In this document: positions 35,689 through 47,749 of the stretch, piece after piece
Position numbering within the stretch: position 1 is the stretch's first letter
Layout: each line of letters starts with the position of its first letter
Assembly (NCBI RefSeq): GCF_000417875.1
Contig: NW_006920869.1
Span: 799,759-863,758, forward strand
Direction of reading: 5' to 3'
DNA length: 64,000 nucleotides
From: Pseudozyma flocculosa PF-1
Lineage: Eukaryota > Basidiomycota > Ustilaginomycetes > Ustilaginales > Ustilaginaceae
Program-made: the position numbers and the translations under genes
The notes under the pieces: model-generated
Told to the model about the DNA's origin: nothing
The model's input: only the letters and a program-made list of their open reading frames with translations
Databases searched by the model: none

Positions 35689-37647
35689 TGTGCCGTTTGC
35701 GCCCTCTCCGTTGTCGTCGTCGTCGTCGGTGCCGGGCCGCGTAGGGAGGAAACGATTCGACCTTCGCGACGCCGTCGATGTCTGCGGCGGTAGGATGGGC
35801 GCGCTGACGAGGGCGTGCGGCGTCCCCTCGATCCCGAGCGCCCGGTTGGCGCGTGTAAGCACATCGAGGGCGGGTCGCAGTGGGTCCTTGGAGAAACAGT
35901 GGACGTGCACCCACGGCAACGGCTCCTCGCTGTCGTCCCTCTCTCGTCCCCCCGCCGAAGCAGCAGCAGCACCAGCACCATGTACGTCAGAGTGCAGAGC
36001 CCCACGACGACGTGCCAGCTCGGCCTGGAGCGCTTCCATACCCACCTCGGCGGCCAGGTACGTGTACAGGCCCCGGAAGGCGTCGAGGAACTCGAGCGCC
36101 GAGGCTGGCAGGTTCATGACAAAGTGGTCGATGAGCTTGCGCGGAGCGTGGCGCTCGATCTCGTCGGCAGGCGGCGGCGGCGGCGGTGGTGGTGCTGGCC
36201 CGGTTGCTGGGGTCGACGCTTCGACTGCCTTGTCGTCGACGCCGGCACGCGCCAGCTTCTGCTCGTGCCGCTTGGCGTGCTCGGCCCGTTTGGCCTTCTG
36301 CCGAGCCTTGATCGCCTTCCTGGCATGCTCCCGCAGCGCCTCGTCTCCCCTCTCGCCCATGCCGAAGCCGACGGGCCGACCGCGGAACGACCTCTCCCAC
36401 GCCATCTTGGCGCTCTCCCGGATAAACTCGCGGCCATCCTGGCAGTAGGCGAGGAGGCCGCCGTCGAGGTTGTTGTTGTCCCGCGCCCCGTCGGCGTCGT
36501 CCTGGGTCGACTCGAGCACGTGGTTGGCCTTGCCGTTGGCGCAGAGCGACTCGTACGACTTGGGGTTGAGGTCGTTGGCCAGCACCCACACGCCCTTTTT
36601 CGCTGCGGGGACGGCAAACGGCCCGACGCCCGCCATGACGTCGGCCACGACCTGGTTGGGGCGGAAGCGCCGGATGAGCCTGGCGTGTTCGCCGTGCAAG
36701 CGGCTGTTCCAGTAGACGGTGCGGAAGTCAAAGGTGAAGCTGCAGTCGCTCTCGGACACGTGGGCGGTGTAGTCGTCGTCGCCGGCCAGCAGCTCCATCT
36801 TGAAGAAGCGGAACTGGGTGTCGATCGAGTCGAGCTTGTTGACGACGGTGCGGATCGAGGTGGCGTTCTTCTCGAGGATGACGGCGCCGACGAGGTAGCG
36901 GAAGGGGAGGTAGAGCTCTATGAGGTTGAGGTGGGCAATGTGGCCGACGATGGTGAAGCCGGTGGGGACGCCCTCGGATGCGACAATGTCGGCCGGCAGC
37001 ATGGCCTCGAGCACCGCATCCGACGAGAGGTTCTCCCAGCCCAGCTCGACGTCAAAGGGGATGCGCTCGAAGCCGAGGCTCTGTACCTGCTCCTCGAGGT
37101 CTGCAGGGAAGGGCTGGCCCTGCTGGACGTTGAGCACGACGATCCGGCGGCTGGCGTCGCCGCCCGGGTGAGGGCGCACGTGGCGATATCCGACGGCGTT
37201 GAAAAAGTGCGGAACGACGGCCCGGTTGTTGAGCACGCTACCGAGCTGGCGCGCCTCGAGGACGATGGCCTGCAGCTTGAGCGGAGTGGCAAAGAGCGGG
37301 CGGTACTGGTCGAGGAGCTCTGGCACCTTGTCCTTGGCCAGCAGCGGATGGTCTGCCGAGAGCCTGGGGATGCCGCCGGGAGTGGCGAGGACGAGCTTGT
37401 CGGGACGAAGCCGCTGCTGGCTGCCCGAGGCGAGAGCGGACGACATGATGGTGCGATGCGAGGACGGTGCGAGCTGCCGAGGGGCGAGAGAAGCGGCGAG
37501 TCGGGGCGCAGCGGACGAGATCAGGGTGATGGAGCGAGCGGTGCGAATCGCCGGGCCGAGTGTGAGGCGGGTGCGGAGTGGTGAAGCGAGGTGGTGTAGC
37601 AGGTGGTGCGAGAGGGCCTTGGATGCTCTAGCGACTCCTGCTGGCAT
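35443..37647 (-). CDS. TRM5: tRNA (guanine-N1)-methyltransferase TRM5
   Basis: Trm5 makes m1G37 next to the anticodon, which prevents frameshifting. It is a single exon from ATG 37645-37647 to the TAG at 35443-35445, 734 residues. Hallmarks: the N-terminal D1-type region (ELLDQYRPLF), then VGHIAHLNLIELYLPFRY, then the S-adenosylmethionine site VADVMAGVGPFAVPAAKKG with NDLNP, and the NLP motif in MNLPASALEFLDAF. The C-terminal part holds a low-complexity insert with 13 Thr (ACG run at about 35653-35690) before LDRIAHFKSTEELMHFLEDE. The first 67 residues are basic and almost free of acidic residues (RASKALSHHLLHHLASPLRT), as in a mitochondrial presequence. A second in-frame ATG at 37444-37446 (MSSALASGSQQRLRPDK) would give the cytosolic/nuclear form. 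It is divergent from the adenylate kinase gene. Confidence 0.94.
35653..35690. repeat. GTC/GAC trinucleotide run inside TRM5
   Basis: About 11-12 GTC units on the plus strand, read as ACG (Thr) in the TRM5 frame. It lies in an insert absent from the conserved core. Confidence 0.85.
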
Positions 37648-38125
37648 ACGGGCGGGGTCGCGCTGATGACGCCGTGGCCTTTGTAGGATGCGAGGTGGTG
37701 GTGGTGGAGCAGCAGGGAGCGGCAGCGGCAGCGGGATCAACCAACGTCGAAGGTCTTCGCAGCCGAGCTCAAAATTCTCGGAGGCGTCGGGGCCCAAGGT
37801 CGAAGCCTGCCCCCGACTTCCGGGTCGGGCCTCGGCAGTCGGGAAGCAGCCAGGCGAGCCACAGAGGCGAGGCCGGGCGCAGGCGGGTCCAAGCGGGCGC
37901 GCACGGGGCTCATCCCCCACGGCAGACGGCAGACGGCAACCGCCAGTTGCCGGCTTCCTTCCTCCTCCATCATCTGCCCGTCCCATCCTCGTCTCAACTG
38001 GCTCCCGGTCTAACCCTAACCTGCTCGTCGTACACCGCTCGACTCCAACATAACATAAAAATCAGCCTGTCGACGACCGCCCTCTCTGCCCGCCCACGCC
38101 ACAGGCTACTTTGCCCCCTTCCGCC
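37648..38125. promoter_or_regulatory. Divergent promoter, TRM5 / mitochondrial adenylate kinase
   Basis: The 478 bp between two divergent start codons. An AT-richer patch (TAACATAAAAAT at about 38050-38061) lies about 70 bp before the kinase ATG. No known element is recognised. The role is inferred from arrangement. Confidence 0.6.
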
Positions 38126-39281
<1,156 letters not shown>

Positions 39282-39333
39282 AGGTCGTCCGCGCCTTAGA
39301 GAGGGTGGCATACCGGCAGAGGTCTGGCCGTTA

Positions 39334-40317
39334 CTAGAGCAGTACCAGCAGGTTGCCGTACATGAGCTGAGACAGGACAATGTAGACGTAACGGAACCAC
39401 ACCAGCTGCGAGGCGTGCCTGCGCATCGCCTCGAGGCTCTGCCGGTATTGTGACGGCGAGGAGAGCGCCCGTATTGTCTGGGGTAGAATGGCCTTGTCGA
39501 TCGGTGGTTGGACGTGCGCCGCAACAGCCCGCTGGCTCAAAGGCAGCGAGAGGAGCGTTCCAAGCAGTGAGGACGGCAGCGAGAGGTATTTTGTCGCCAG
39601 CCGCGGCGAGTGCAGCGCGTAGACGGCGTCGAAGGTGCCCTGGTCGCGCAGGAGGAGCGATGCTTGGTGGCAGGCGATGTGGTTGGCGTGCGACGAGACG
39701 CCCATCGAGTCGAAGGTGATGAGCTGGAGAGGCGCTGGCAGACGGTCAGCGCAGGTGTGGAGGAGAAAGCGAGGGCGATGGCATCGTGACCGGCTCGCTC
39801 GACTCACCGCATCGATCTGGAGCCCAAGACTGTCGAGGTACCGCTGAACCCTCCCCGCAACGTGGGTTGGGTCCCATACGGTGCGCATGCCGTCCTGGAG
39901 CTTGCGATCGTCGAGCCATCCGACCCTGTCTTCGGGAACACCAAGAGCGTTGTAGGCCTGGACGAGTTCGCGGTGGCGCACGCTTCCGAGGCCGTCGGCG
40001 TTGCCCGTCGAGAGGCAGAGGGCAAAGACGTGCACGCCCGCGCCGACGAGGGCGAGGATGGTGGGCGCAAAGAACATGACTTCGTCGTCCGGATGCGCCG
40101 TGAGCACCAGCGCGGTGCGCGGAAGGGTCTCTGTCGTCGCTGAATCCGAAGACGTCAGCCAGAGGCCCGAGAGGAGCGATTGAAGCGAGAGTAGAGCCAG
40201 GACGACGACCGGCAGGGCTACCAGCCACGACCGACGGTGGGTAAAGGCCCGACGCGCGGCTCGCCGTGTGCGCTGTGTCTGCTGCATCGGCGCATTGCTG
40301 GCGAAGCGTGGTGCCAT
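39334..40317 (-). CDS. GPI12: N-acetylglucosaminyl-phosphatidylinositol de-N-acetylase (GPI12/PIG-L)
   Basis: Catalyses the second step of GPI-anchor synthesis at the ER, removing acetate from GlcNAc-PI. ATG is at 40315-40317. Exon 1 is 39808-40317; the intron is 39724-39807 (84 nt, GTGAGT...CCAG, length divisible by three so the frame stays open through it); exon 2 is 39723-39334 (TAG). The product is 299 residues. One N-terminal membrane segment follows a basic stretch (SWLVALPVVVLALLSLQSLL), as expected for a type I-like ER anchor. The metal-binding motif AHPDDE is in LVLTAHPDDEVMFFAPTI. The downstream histidines are in DSMGVSSHANHIACH. After splicing the join reads GLQIDALITFDSMGVSSH, which restores the family sequence. 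It provides the pathway that the two GPI-type proteins of this window would need. Confidence 0.93.
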   Translation of the reverse strand: MAPRFASNAPMQQTQRTRRAARRAFTHRRSWLVALPVVVLALLSLQSLLSGLWLTSSDSATTETLPRTALVLTAHPDDEVMFFAPTILALVGAGVHVFALCLSTGNADGLGSVRHRELVQAYNALGVPEDRVGWLDDRKLQDGMRTVWDPTHVAGRVQRYLDSLGLQIDAVSRASRSRCHRPRFLLHTCADRLPAPLQLITFDSMGVSSHANHIACHQASLLLRDQGTFDAVYALHSPRLATKYLSLPSSLLGTLLSLPLSQRAVAAHVQPPIDKAILPQTIRALSSPSQYRQSLEAMRRHASQLVWFRYVYIVLSQLMYGNLLVLL

Positions 40318-43300
40318 GGCGCTGCTACCGTCTCGTGGCGAGGAAGTCGAGCTGCCCGATCGAGCTGGACGAGGAGATTGAGGTGGTGGTTGGGTCGTGG
40401 CTGGTGTTGGTCTTTTTGGCGCCCGACCTGGGCTTGGCTTGGCGTGGCTTCCAACTCATGTGGAGGCTCAGTCTCGTACGAGAGTGAGGGTGCGGGCGCT
40501 CGCCGCCACTCTGCTCATTGCCCTCCGCTCGCATCTCTTCCTGCCGGATCCCGCCCCTCATTTCGTCCCTGGTCGCAAAGATCTTTGGGTACCCACTCTG
40601 ACATTGGCAGCGCTGTATCCGTCGCAGCCAGGTGACAGCGTCTGAAGGCTGGGCTGCTGGCTGACTTCGAAGGCGGAGCAGCGATTGCTGATCTCGGACT
40701 TGGCGGGACGGAGTCGACGACTGGTCGGCTCGCCTGCCACCGGTGCTGCTATACCGCAGCGAGCCCTTCCTCTCGCTGCCGTCGATGAGCAAGGCTGAGG
40801 CTGTTCCTGATCTCGACGAGACACCGGCTTTTGGGGCAGCAACTTTGCCCCGCTCGAAACGCAAGTAGGCGGGCGCACCTTCCAAGCTCCGCTCCCGGGC
40901 TCCGACGAGAGGCCCGCTGTACGTGCGCCTGGACATCGGCGTGCCTGATCCACCAATGCTAGCATCAGGGCCAGACCAGATCGCGGCCTCGAGGCCTGTC
41001 GAAGCGTGTCAGAGGCCCGTCAGAGCGCGCCTGTGACCCCGCGCTCGCCCTTGTCGGTAAGTCAGCCAGCTTCTAGGTGGGTGGCCAGCTGAACTCACGA
41101 AACAACGAGAGGAGATCAAAGATGGCGATACGCCACGGGGACGACACAGCGTGGCAGCTCAGGCCCCCGCCACGTTGAGCTGGATCCGGGACGGAGGATG
41201 GCGCACGGTGAGATTCCATGCTCACTTCCCATCGGATGACCTGCCGCGATCTCGTCGACGGCGGACTCCGGCGGCAGACAGAGTCAGGGTGGAAGCGAAT
41301 ACCTGCCTGGAGGTCGGCCGGTCGGCGAACCGTCCCGTACTGCACAGTATGTACTGTACATACCTCCCGTGCTCATGGCCAGGCGAATTCTTTGTTGCCA
41401 GGTTGCCACACGGACCATCGCTACCGTTCCGAAGTGACGTACTGCGGTACCGATCCTCTGCTTTGTGTACGATGGGTCCCCACTCGGTTGGACTCGTCAA
41501 GCAGCAGGGTATGCCGCGAGTAGCTGTAGCGCCGCCGACTTGGCCCAGCCAAGTAGAGCGTGCAGCCCAGGGCGATGCTGCGGCTCAAGCAGGGTGATGC
41601 GGCTCGTAGGTCAGGCCGCAACGGCAGCCAAAATTCGGGTAGGTCGATGGCGATGTGGCCGAGGGCACCCTCATACATACATACATACATAGATGGGCCA
41701 CTTTATGTCGACGCTCGACAGCCGGAGCTTGAGATGGTGCTGGTCAGGCGTGCTCGGGTTGAGGTGGTGGCCGTTCGGCTTCGGCACTGACGAGATCACG
41801 GCCAACCGAAGCTCGGTCAAGCTGCAGGCTCTGCTTGCCTTGCTCGGATCAGGCGGTGTGGGCCCTGTTTTGCGAACAGTGTGCGGCGTCGGCGTGTGAC
41901 ACCCTCTGTAGGAGCAGGTTTAGGTGCACCGTCGATACGAAGCGCCTGTGCGGCCGCCGTGCTGTAACTCCATAGCGTGCTTATGTGGCTCGATTGAAGG
42001 AGAGTAGTGGCGCCTGACTAGGCAGCGAGCGAAGCTAGCCCAAAAGCGAGGCCTTACGTGTGGATCCTCGCTGTGGCTGCGGCAGACAGGCAGAGGAAAA
42101 AACGGCGCAGCCACGACATGGACAGCACACGCGCACGCGCAGCTGGGATGCACGAAAGGCGCTGACCTTGGACAGGCGAAGAAGCTCGAGGCGATGTACA
42201 GGTGGATACTGCCAGAGACATGCTAGAAGGTGCGTAACTAGCGCCGTACGCCCTGTGGCGTTGCAGATTTAGGTGCGTTGGTGTCGCTCAGCGGGCTCAG
42301 CGCCGGGATCGCCTGTGAGGAGTAAGTACTTTGTGAACGGGGCGGCGGCGTTGGGTATGTACGGTGTGCGTGCGCAGAGAGCGGGGTCCTAACTAGACGA
42401 TGCAAGGAAAGGCCAGGCCCGGCCAGGCAAGGGGCAAAGACGACAGCATGTCCCGGTGAGGCCGCTCGAGAGACAGAGACAGGTCTCCGTTTCGGGCCTG
42501 CTTGGGCGCTGCAGCGTGAGAGACAGCTAGGCAGTCGACACCGCCCGGACGGGGAGCCGCAGCCGCGCGGCGAAGCGCAACAAACAAACCAGGCGAAAGC
42601 CAACGACGTTTCCCCGCCCCGCCACGCCCCGCTCCGCCCTGCTCCCTTACTTCTTCCTCGTCGTCCTGTGCGGCATTTGCCACGACCGGGAGCGGGGAAC
42701 GGCGGAGAGTAGACTGGTGTCGGTACATACAGCGGCGACCAAGGACCGTTTGGCACTTTGCCACTCCTACTCTTCCCTGCTGCACACTCGTTCCCGCTGC
42801 CCGTCTCGTCGGCCGTCGCTCGTCGCTCGTCCCGCCAGCCTGCCTGTCCTGGCCGGGGGCTGCACAGCGGTCCCGAAGCCGCTCCCGTTGCGACTCGCAC
42901 GACGCCCAGCCTGTCTGCAGGTCAGACAGAGGTGTAGGCAAGATCATTGAGGCTGCCCCAAGTTCGCGCAGCCGTCGTTCCCAGCCAACGCGCAAGCTTC
43001 ATCTCGCAGCGGCCGTGCGGCGTCGAAATTGAGAGCAAAGGCGTGGGGACAGCAGCGGCGGACGGCGGAGGAGGAAGGGGCGGCAGAAGGAGCAGGCCTG
43101 GCAAGGCAGCAGTCAGACAGGTCTAAAGGTGCCGAGGCCCACCTAGGTACAGTACCGCCCGAAGTCCCCGCCCGACTCACACCTGCCTGCTGGCTTGTCG
43201 CGGGGCCCATCCAACACCGCCCGGCCTACCTGCGCGTCCCTCCTGTCTGCAAGCTAATGCTCCGGGATGTCGCCAGAAGCAACCAGCGCCTGCCTAGTCT

Positions 43301-44120
43301 TGAGCTTGCCTGGGCCAGGGAAGCTCAAGGCAGGCAAAGCAAGCAAGGCGGGTCCCGCTCCTGTGGGACGCCGCTCGCTTCCCGTCCATGAACACTTTAG
43401 CTTGCTTGCCTTGCTTGCCTTGCTTGCTTCTCGCAGTCCGCCTCCCCTCCCTCTGGCTGCGCGACTGCGGATTGCCCCATCCAGCTCCCTCCCTAGCCTG
43501 CCCCTCCTTGCCCGTCCGCTTGCCCGTCCCAGCGTCCACAAGCGGCTCGTGGCACCGGTACAGTACCTACCACACGGGCCAACGGGCAGCGCGGCCGTGA
43601 CCACTACTGCGTGCGACGTCGTCTGCAGGGGCCGGTGCCCATATAACTTGCCAACGCCTGGTGGTGACCTACAAAGGTCGCCAGCTCCTTCTGGTTCGCT
43701 CAACCCGCTCTCGTTCCCGCTTTGGTCTCCTCCCTCCCTGGCCCCCTGGTTGATTTGGTCCTGCGTCACCCCTGCTTCTGCCGTCCGTCCCACGCCACTG
43801 CAGCAACCACCTCGTCGCACGTCTGCGCCCCGACCTCTCGACGCCCACCTCGCAACGGCCGCTCCTCCCACCAGGAGCACCGTGCGTGGCTTTGTTGCCA
43901 AGCTACATACTACCAGGCTCACACAGCATCACCTGGGAGCGCTGTCGGAGCTACACCATCATCACGACCGACGGCAACCCTGCGGAAGTTGCTCCTTGCC
44001 GCAAACTCGCCTCCCCCTGATACCAGCCGCGCCCATCACGCACGACACCCGCCGGGCCGTGCACCCCTAGCCCCTGCCTTGGCTGCCGCCTTTCCTGCCT
44101 GCGCGCGTTTCAGGAGCAAG
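40318..44120. other. 3.8-kb gene-poor region
   Basis: Runs from the GPI12 start to the start of the Ser-rich gene. I see no supported gene. A minus-strand frame at 40325-40936 is the least unlikely candidate but has no recognisable feature. The region around 41000-42300 is less GC-rich than the rest and carries a CATA repeat. Around 43300-43440 there are AAGCAAGG/CTTGCCTTG runs lying as inverted partners about 100 bp apart. The last 400 bp is CT-rich, as in a fungal 5' leader. Confidence 0.5.
41672..41691. repeat. CATA tetranucleotide repeat
   Basis: Five tandem CATA units in a locally AT-richer intergenic stretch. Confidence 0.9.
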
Positions 44121-47100
44121 ATGACGGTCGGGATAGCAGAGCAGCAGCAGCGGCGGCAGCAGCAGCAGACGAATGGCAGCTCCAGCACCAGCCTCAACCT
44201 GCTTCCACCAATCGACCTGGTCTCGACGCCCCGCCTCAGCTCCGACTCGTTGCTGGTGGAGTTCGAGGAGAACCTTGAAACCGCGACCATCAAGACTGCG
44301 CACAAGGCCGTTGCCGCCGTGGCCATGCCGTCGCCCACACGCCCATCATCGCAGCGGTCCACGGGCCCCGCGTCTCCGCGTCAGGTGCCACCATCTTCGT
44401 CGTCGCTGCCCCCACACAAGAGGACTCTGAGCGAGGACTCGACCCACTCCTCGTCCGTACAAGAGGCCCGTCGCGGATCGAGGACCATCCCGCCACCCAC
44501 GCCTCCGCCCTCGTTTGCGCTCCCGCCTACCCCCTCGATGTCGAGCCCCCTCATCAACAGCAACGGCCAGAAGGCATCTCTCGATCCCGCTGCCGTCGCC
44601 GCCGGCGCCGCGACCTCCTCTTCTGCGTCGTCCCCTTCGACGAGGGCGGGTGCGACCTCACCCGTCGTCGGTCTGGGCCTGGGCGTGCACGGTATCCGTT
44701 CGTCTCCTCTGGCGGAAAAGTCGGTCCACCCGCCTCCCAAGTTTACGGGCGAGTGGAGCCAGCGTCGACGCCACCAGCGCTCCTACACCCGCCTTTCGAC
44801 GTTTACCGAGCGCGACGAGGCCAACGAGGCCAGCCCGCCCTCGACGCCCGGATCGCCCACCTCGTCCAGCGACGACCCCAGCGACTCGTCCAACCCGCAC
44901 ACCGACCGCTGGTCCGCCTCTTCGGCACGATCCGTGTCATCGATGCACAGCAAGGAAGCCATCGAGCACCTCGCCGCCGGCGGGGACAAGGACAAGGGCA
45001 AGGCCATCGACGCATCCCGCTCTCGCAGCGGCAGCGAATCATCCGTCGTTGCTCCTGCAGCGGCTGCGACTGCGACTGCTGTCCCGTCGTTGCCCTCTTC
45101 TTCGGAGAGAGCCTCGACGTCTTCATCGACGCTACTCGGCCACGGCATCACCGAGGGTCAGGGCGAGAGGCTCTCGCAGCCGCTGCAGGACGGCGCAAGT
45201 CGACCGCGGGAAACCTCGTCGGCCTCGTCGACGCCGCGTCGTCAGCCGCACCTTGCTTCCAAGATTAGCTCGCCGCTGGCCGCCGCCATCCCGCTACCAT
45301 CTTCACCCACGCCGTCCCAGACGCGCCTGCGCAACCTCTCCGGCACCCGCAGCGGAGCCCGAGACCGCGCCATCGAGACGCTCCTCATCTCTGGCCGGCT
45401 CGGCGACGCGTCTCAGACCCTCTACGGCCAGACTGGCTCTCCCATCCGCACCGCCGCCGACCTGTCGCGCCAGGGTTCCGCCGCATCGAGCCGGTCGTCG
45501 CCGCGTGCTGCGTCTGACCCGGGCGTCTCCACCGCTGCTGCCGCTAGCGATGCCAACGCCAAGTCGAGCCGTCCCAGCAGCCCCAGGTCGGTTGGCCCCA
45601 AGGCCGCCACTCTGGCCGAGGCCATCCGGGTGCTGGCCTACCTGCCCCACAGCGAGGCTTCATCAGAAGACGTCCGCGAAGCCGGCGACGACCGCAGCCG
45701 CGACGAGGAGCACGCGCTGCGCTATGCGCTCCGCTTCGCCCTCGAGGCCGCCGACCGCACCGCCCGGCTGCTGGCCCGCTCGCAAAAGGAAAAGGAGCAC
45801 CTCGAGCGTCACTACCGCACGCTCCAGTCCAACCTGCTCCTCACCGAGGCCCAGCTGAGCCTGCTGCAGGAGGAGGCCTCGCTTGTTCGCAGCAGCGCCA
45901 ACAGGTCGCCGAATGCTGGCCGCGTGCAGCGAAAGCCCGTGGCCCCGCTCTCTGCGCAGCCGCGCTCGTCGACCAGCAGCCCCCGATCGGCCAGCACCTC
46001 GGTGACGGTCCTGCCTGCCGTGCCTCCGAAGGACGCCGATAGCGTTGATGCCGAGTCCGACGCCAAGGCCGACTCCGAGGCGATTGCTCCCGAAGCGGAA
46101 GCCACCTCTCCCACCAGCCCCGCTATTGCCCCCGCCGTCGCATCTGCCTCCGTCTCCGCCGCTACTGCTGCCTCGCCGCGCCTGGCAGGCGGAGTCAGCA
46201 TCGCAAGCCTTCGTCGACTGCGTCAGCAGCAGCAGCAAGAGGAGAAGCCCGTAGACCAACGCTACTCGCCCCGCCAGGCGGCGGCGTCGGTTTCCGAAGA
46301 ACCTGAGCAGGACGACGAGCCGGATTCGGACGACGAGCGGCTCGGCATTGTCCGCCGTCCGCCGCCCAAGGAGGTCTCGCTGGCCGACTTCCTCGACGCC
46401 TCGCGCATGTCGCGCGACGAGATCACGCAGCTCTCGCACCGCGCTGCGCTCGAGGCCGTCCCGTTCGAGGGCAAAGGAGGGCGTATGGCCAACGATGCTG
46501 CGACGGCGACGACGTCGCACCACCAGAGCGAGCTCAAGAAGAAGACGAGCAAGTTCCTCCGAAGCCTCAGCTCTATGAACCGCAAGGGTGCCAGCGGAGG
46601 CTCGCTCGGTCGGTCCAGCCGATCGGCGGCGGCAGGAGCGGCTGGATTCGGCGGCGCGGCGGACGTCAAGTCGGCTCGCCAGCCGCCCCGCCTCGAGATG
46701 GTGCTGGCCTCGGGCCGCCAGCANNNNNNNNNNNNNNNNNNNNNNNNNNNNNNNNNNNNNNNNNNNNNNNNNNNNNNNNNNNNNNNNNNNNNNNNNNNNN
46801 NNNNNNNNNNNNNNNNNNNNNNNNNNNNNNNNNNNNNNNNNNNNNNNNNNNNNNNNCAGCACTCGCACGGTCGACCCTGCGAGTGCGGTCGAGGCGAGCA
46901 CGTCGTCCGGCGCCGCGGATGGCTTCGGCACCTTCCCGCGCGTCTCGCGCAGCTCGTCGGTGACCGAGCCGCACCACTCTAGTCCCGGCGCTCGCCGCGC
47001 GCGCCTCGAGAGCGTCCCTGATTCGGTGCGCGACTCGATCCTGGACGCCATCGAGGACGACGACGTTGATGCAGGCGATGCTCCGGCGTCGAGGTCCAGC

Positions 47101-47334
47101 CGCCGTTTGACGATGCAGCCTCGATCCGCCGCACCGCGGGAGCGAAGCGCAATCGCAACGACGCAGGGCATGAGAGTGAGCCTCTACTCGTTTCTCGAAG
47201 AGGGTCCGGACAGGGCGCACGGTTCCGTCGACCAGAGCCGCGTAGCGTCGACTCCGGCCAACTCGATGCCCCACGACGCTGCGGCGCGAGGCCTGCGCGA
47301 GGACCGCGTGTGGCTCAGTGACCTCGCCGTGTGA
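44121..47334 (+). CDS. Unrecognised Ser-rich protein with a coiled-coil segment, interrupted by an assembly gap
   Basis: ATG is at 44121 (MTVGIAEQQQRRQQQQTNG). The frame is open to the gap at 46724; after it, a frame runs from about 46857 to the TGA at 47332-47334. About 1070 residues if joined. The frames before and after the gap differ by one base if the gap is taken at its written length of 133, so the length is nominal or an intron lies there. Most of the protein is disordered and rich in Ser, Pro, Ala and Thr. A helical, coiled-coil-like part is at about 45705-45900 (ALRFALEAADRTARLLARSQ). A basic segment KKKTSKFLRSLSSMNRK lies before the gap. Near the C-terminus, DSVRDSILDAIEDDDVD is acidic. 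I do not recognise a family. The frame is open upstream of 44121, but that part translates as leader-like sequence. Confidence 0.7.
46724..46856. other. Assembly gap (133 N)
   Basis: A run of N inside the coding region of the Ser-rich gene. The real length is unknown. Confidence 1.
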
Positions 47335-47749
47335 GGACCCGTTACTCGCTCGCTCCCGGGTCATGTCCACCCCATCTTCATACCCCATCTATCCACCGCC
47401 TGCCCTTCTTCCTTATCCCAACTGTATACCATCCAGTCAAGATCCTCGGGTCCAATGTGCGCCTCGAGCGCGGTCCCATCGCTCGCTGTCGATACCGCTG
47501 TCCCCCGCCGAAATAGCAAACCACACTCATTGACGCACCCGAAGTCGGCCGATCTCTGCGTGCCGCCACTCACCTAGACACTCCTCGGACGGACGGCCGT
47601 AAGTCGAGCGTGGTGCTGCGGTGAAGGCTGGGTCAGGCGGGCAGGGATGCAGGTGTACGGCGTGGATGCGGTGGGTGCCTCTATGACTGGATAACGTCTA
47701 TAGCACACGGCCTGTCGCATCGCCTGGTGCAACTTCGTACGGCCGAGGC
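47335..47749. other. Convergent intergenic spacer
   Basis: 415 bp between the stop codons of the Ser-rich gene and TRP2. Nothing besides two 3' ends is expected or seen. Confidence 0.6.

Noticed and set aside
35653..35690. GTC run considered as a CRISPR or tandem-repeat array
   Set aside because: It is a simple trinucleotide run inside the TRM5 coding region, without spacers.
40325..40936. Minus-strand 203-aa open frame just upstream of GPI12
   Set aside because: It looks slightly more protein-like than other intergenic frames, but it has no recognised motif and ends eight bases before the GPI12 start, where a 5' leader is expected. Kept only as a weak possibility.
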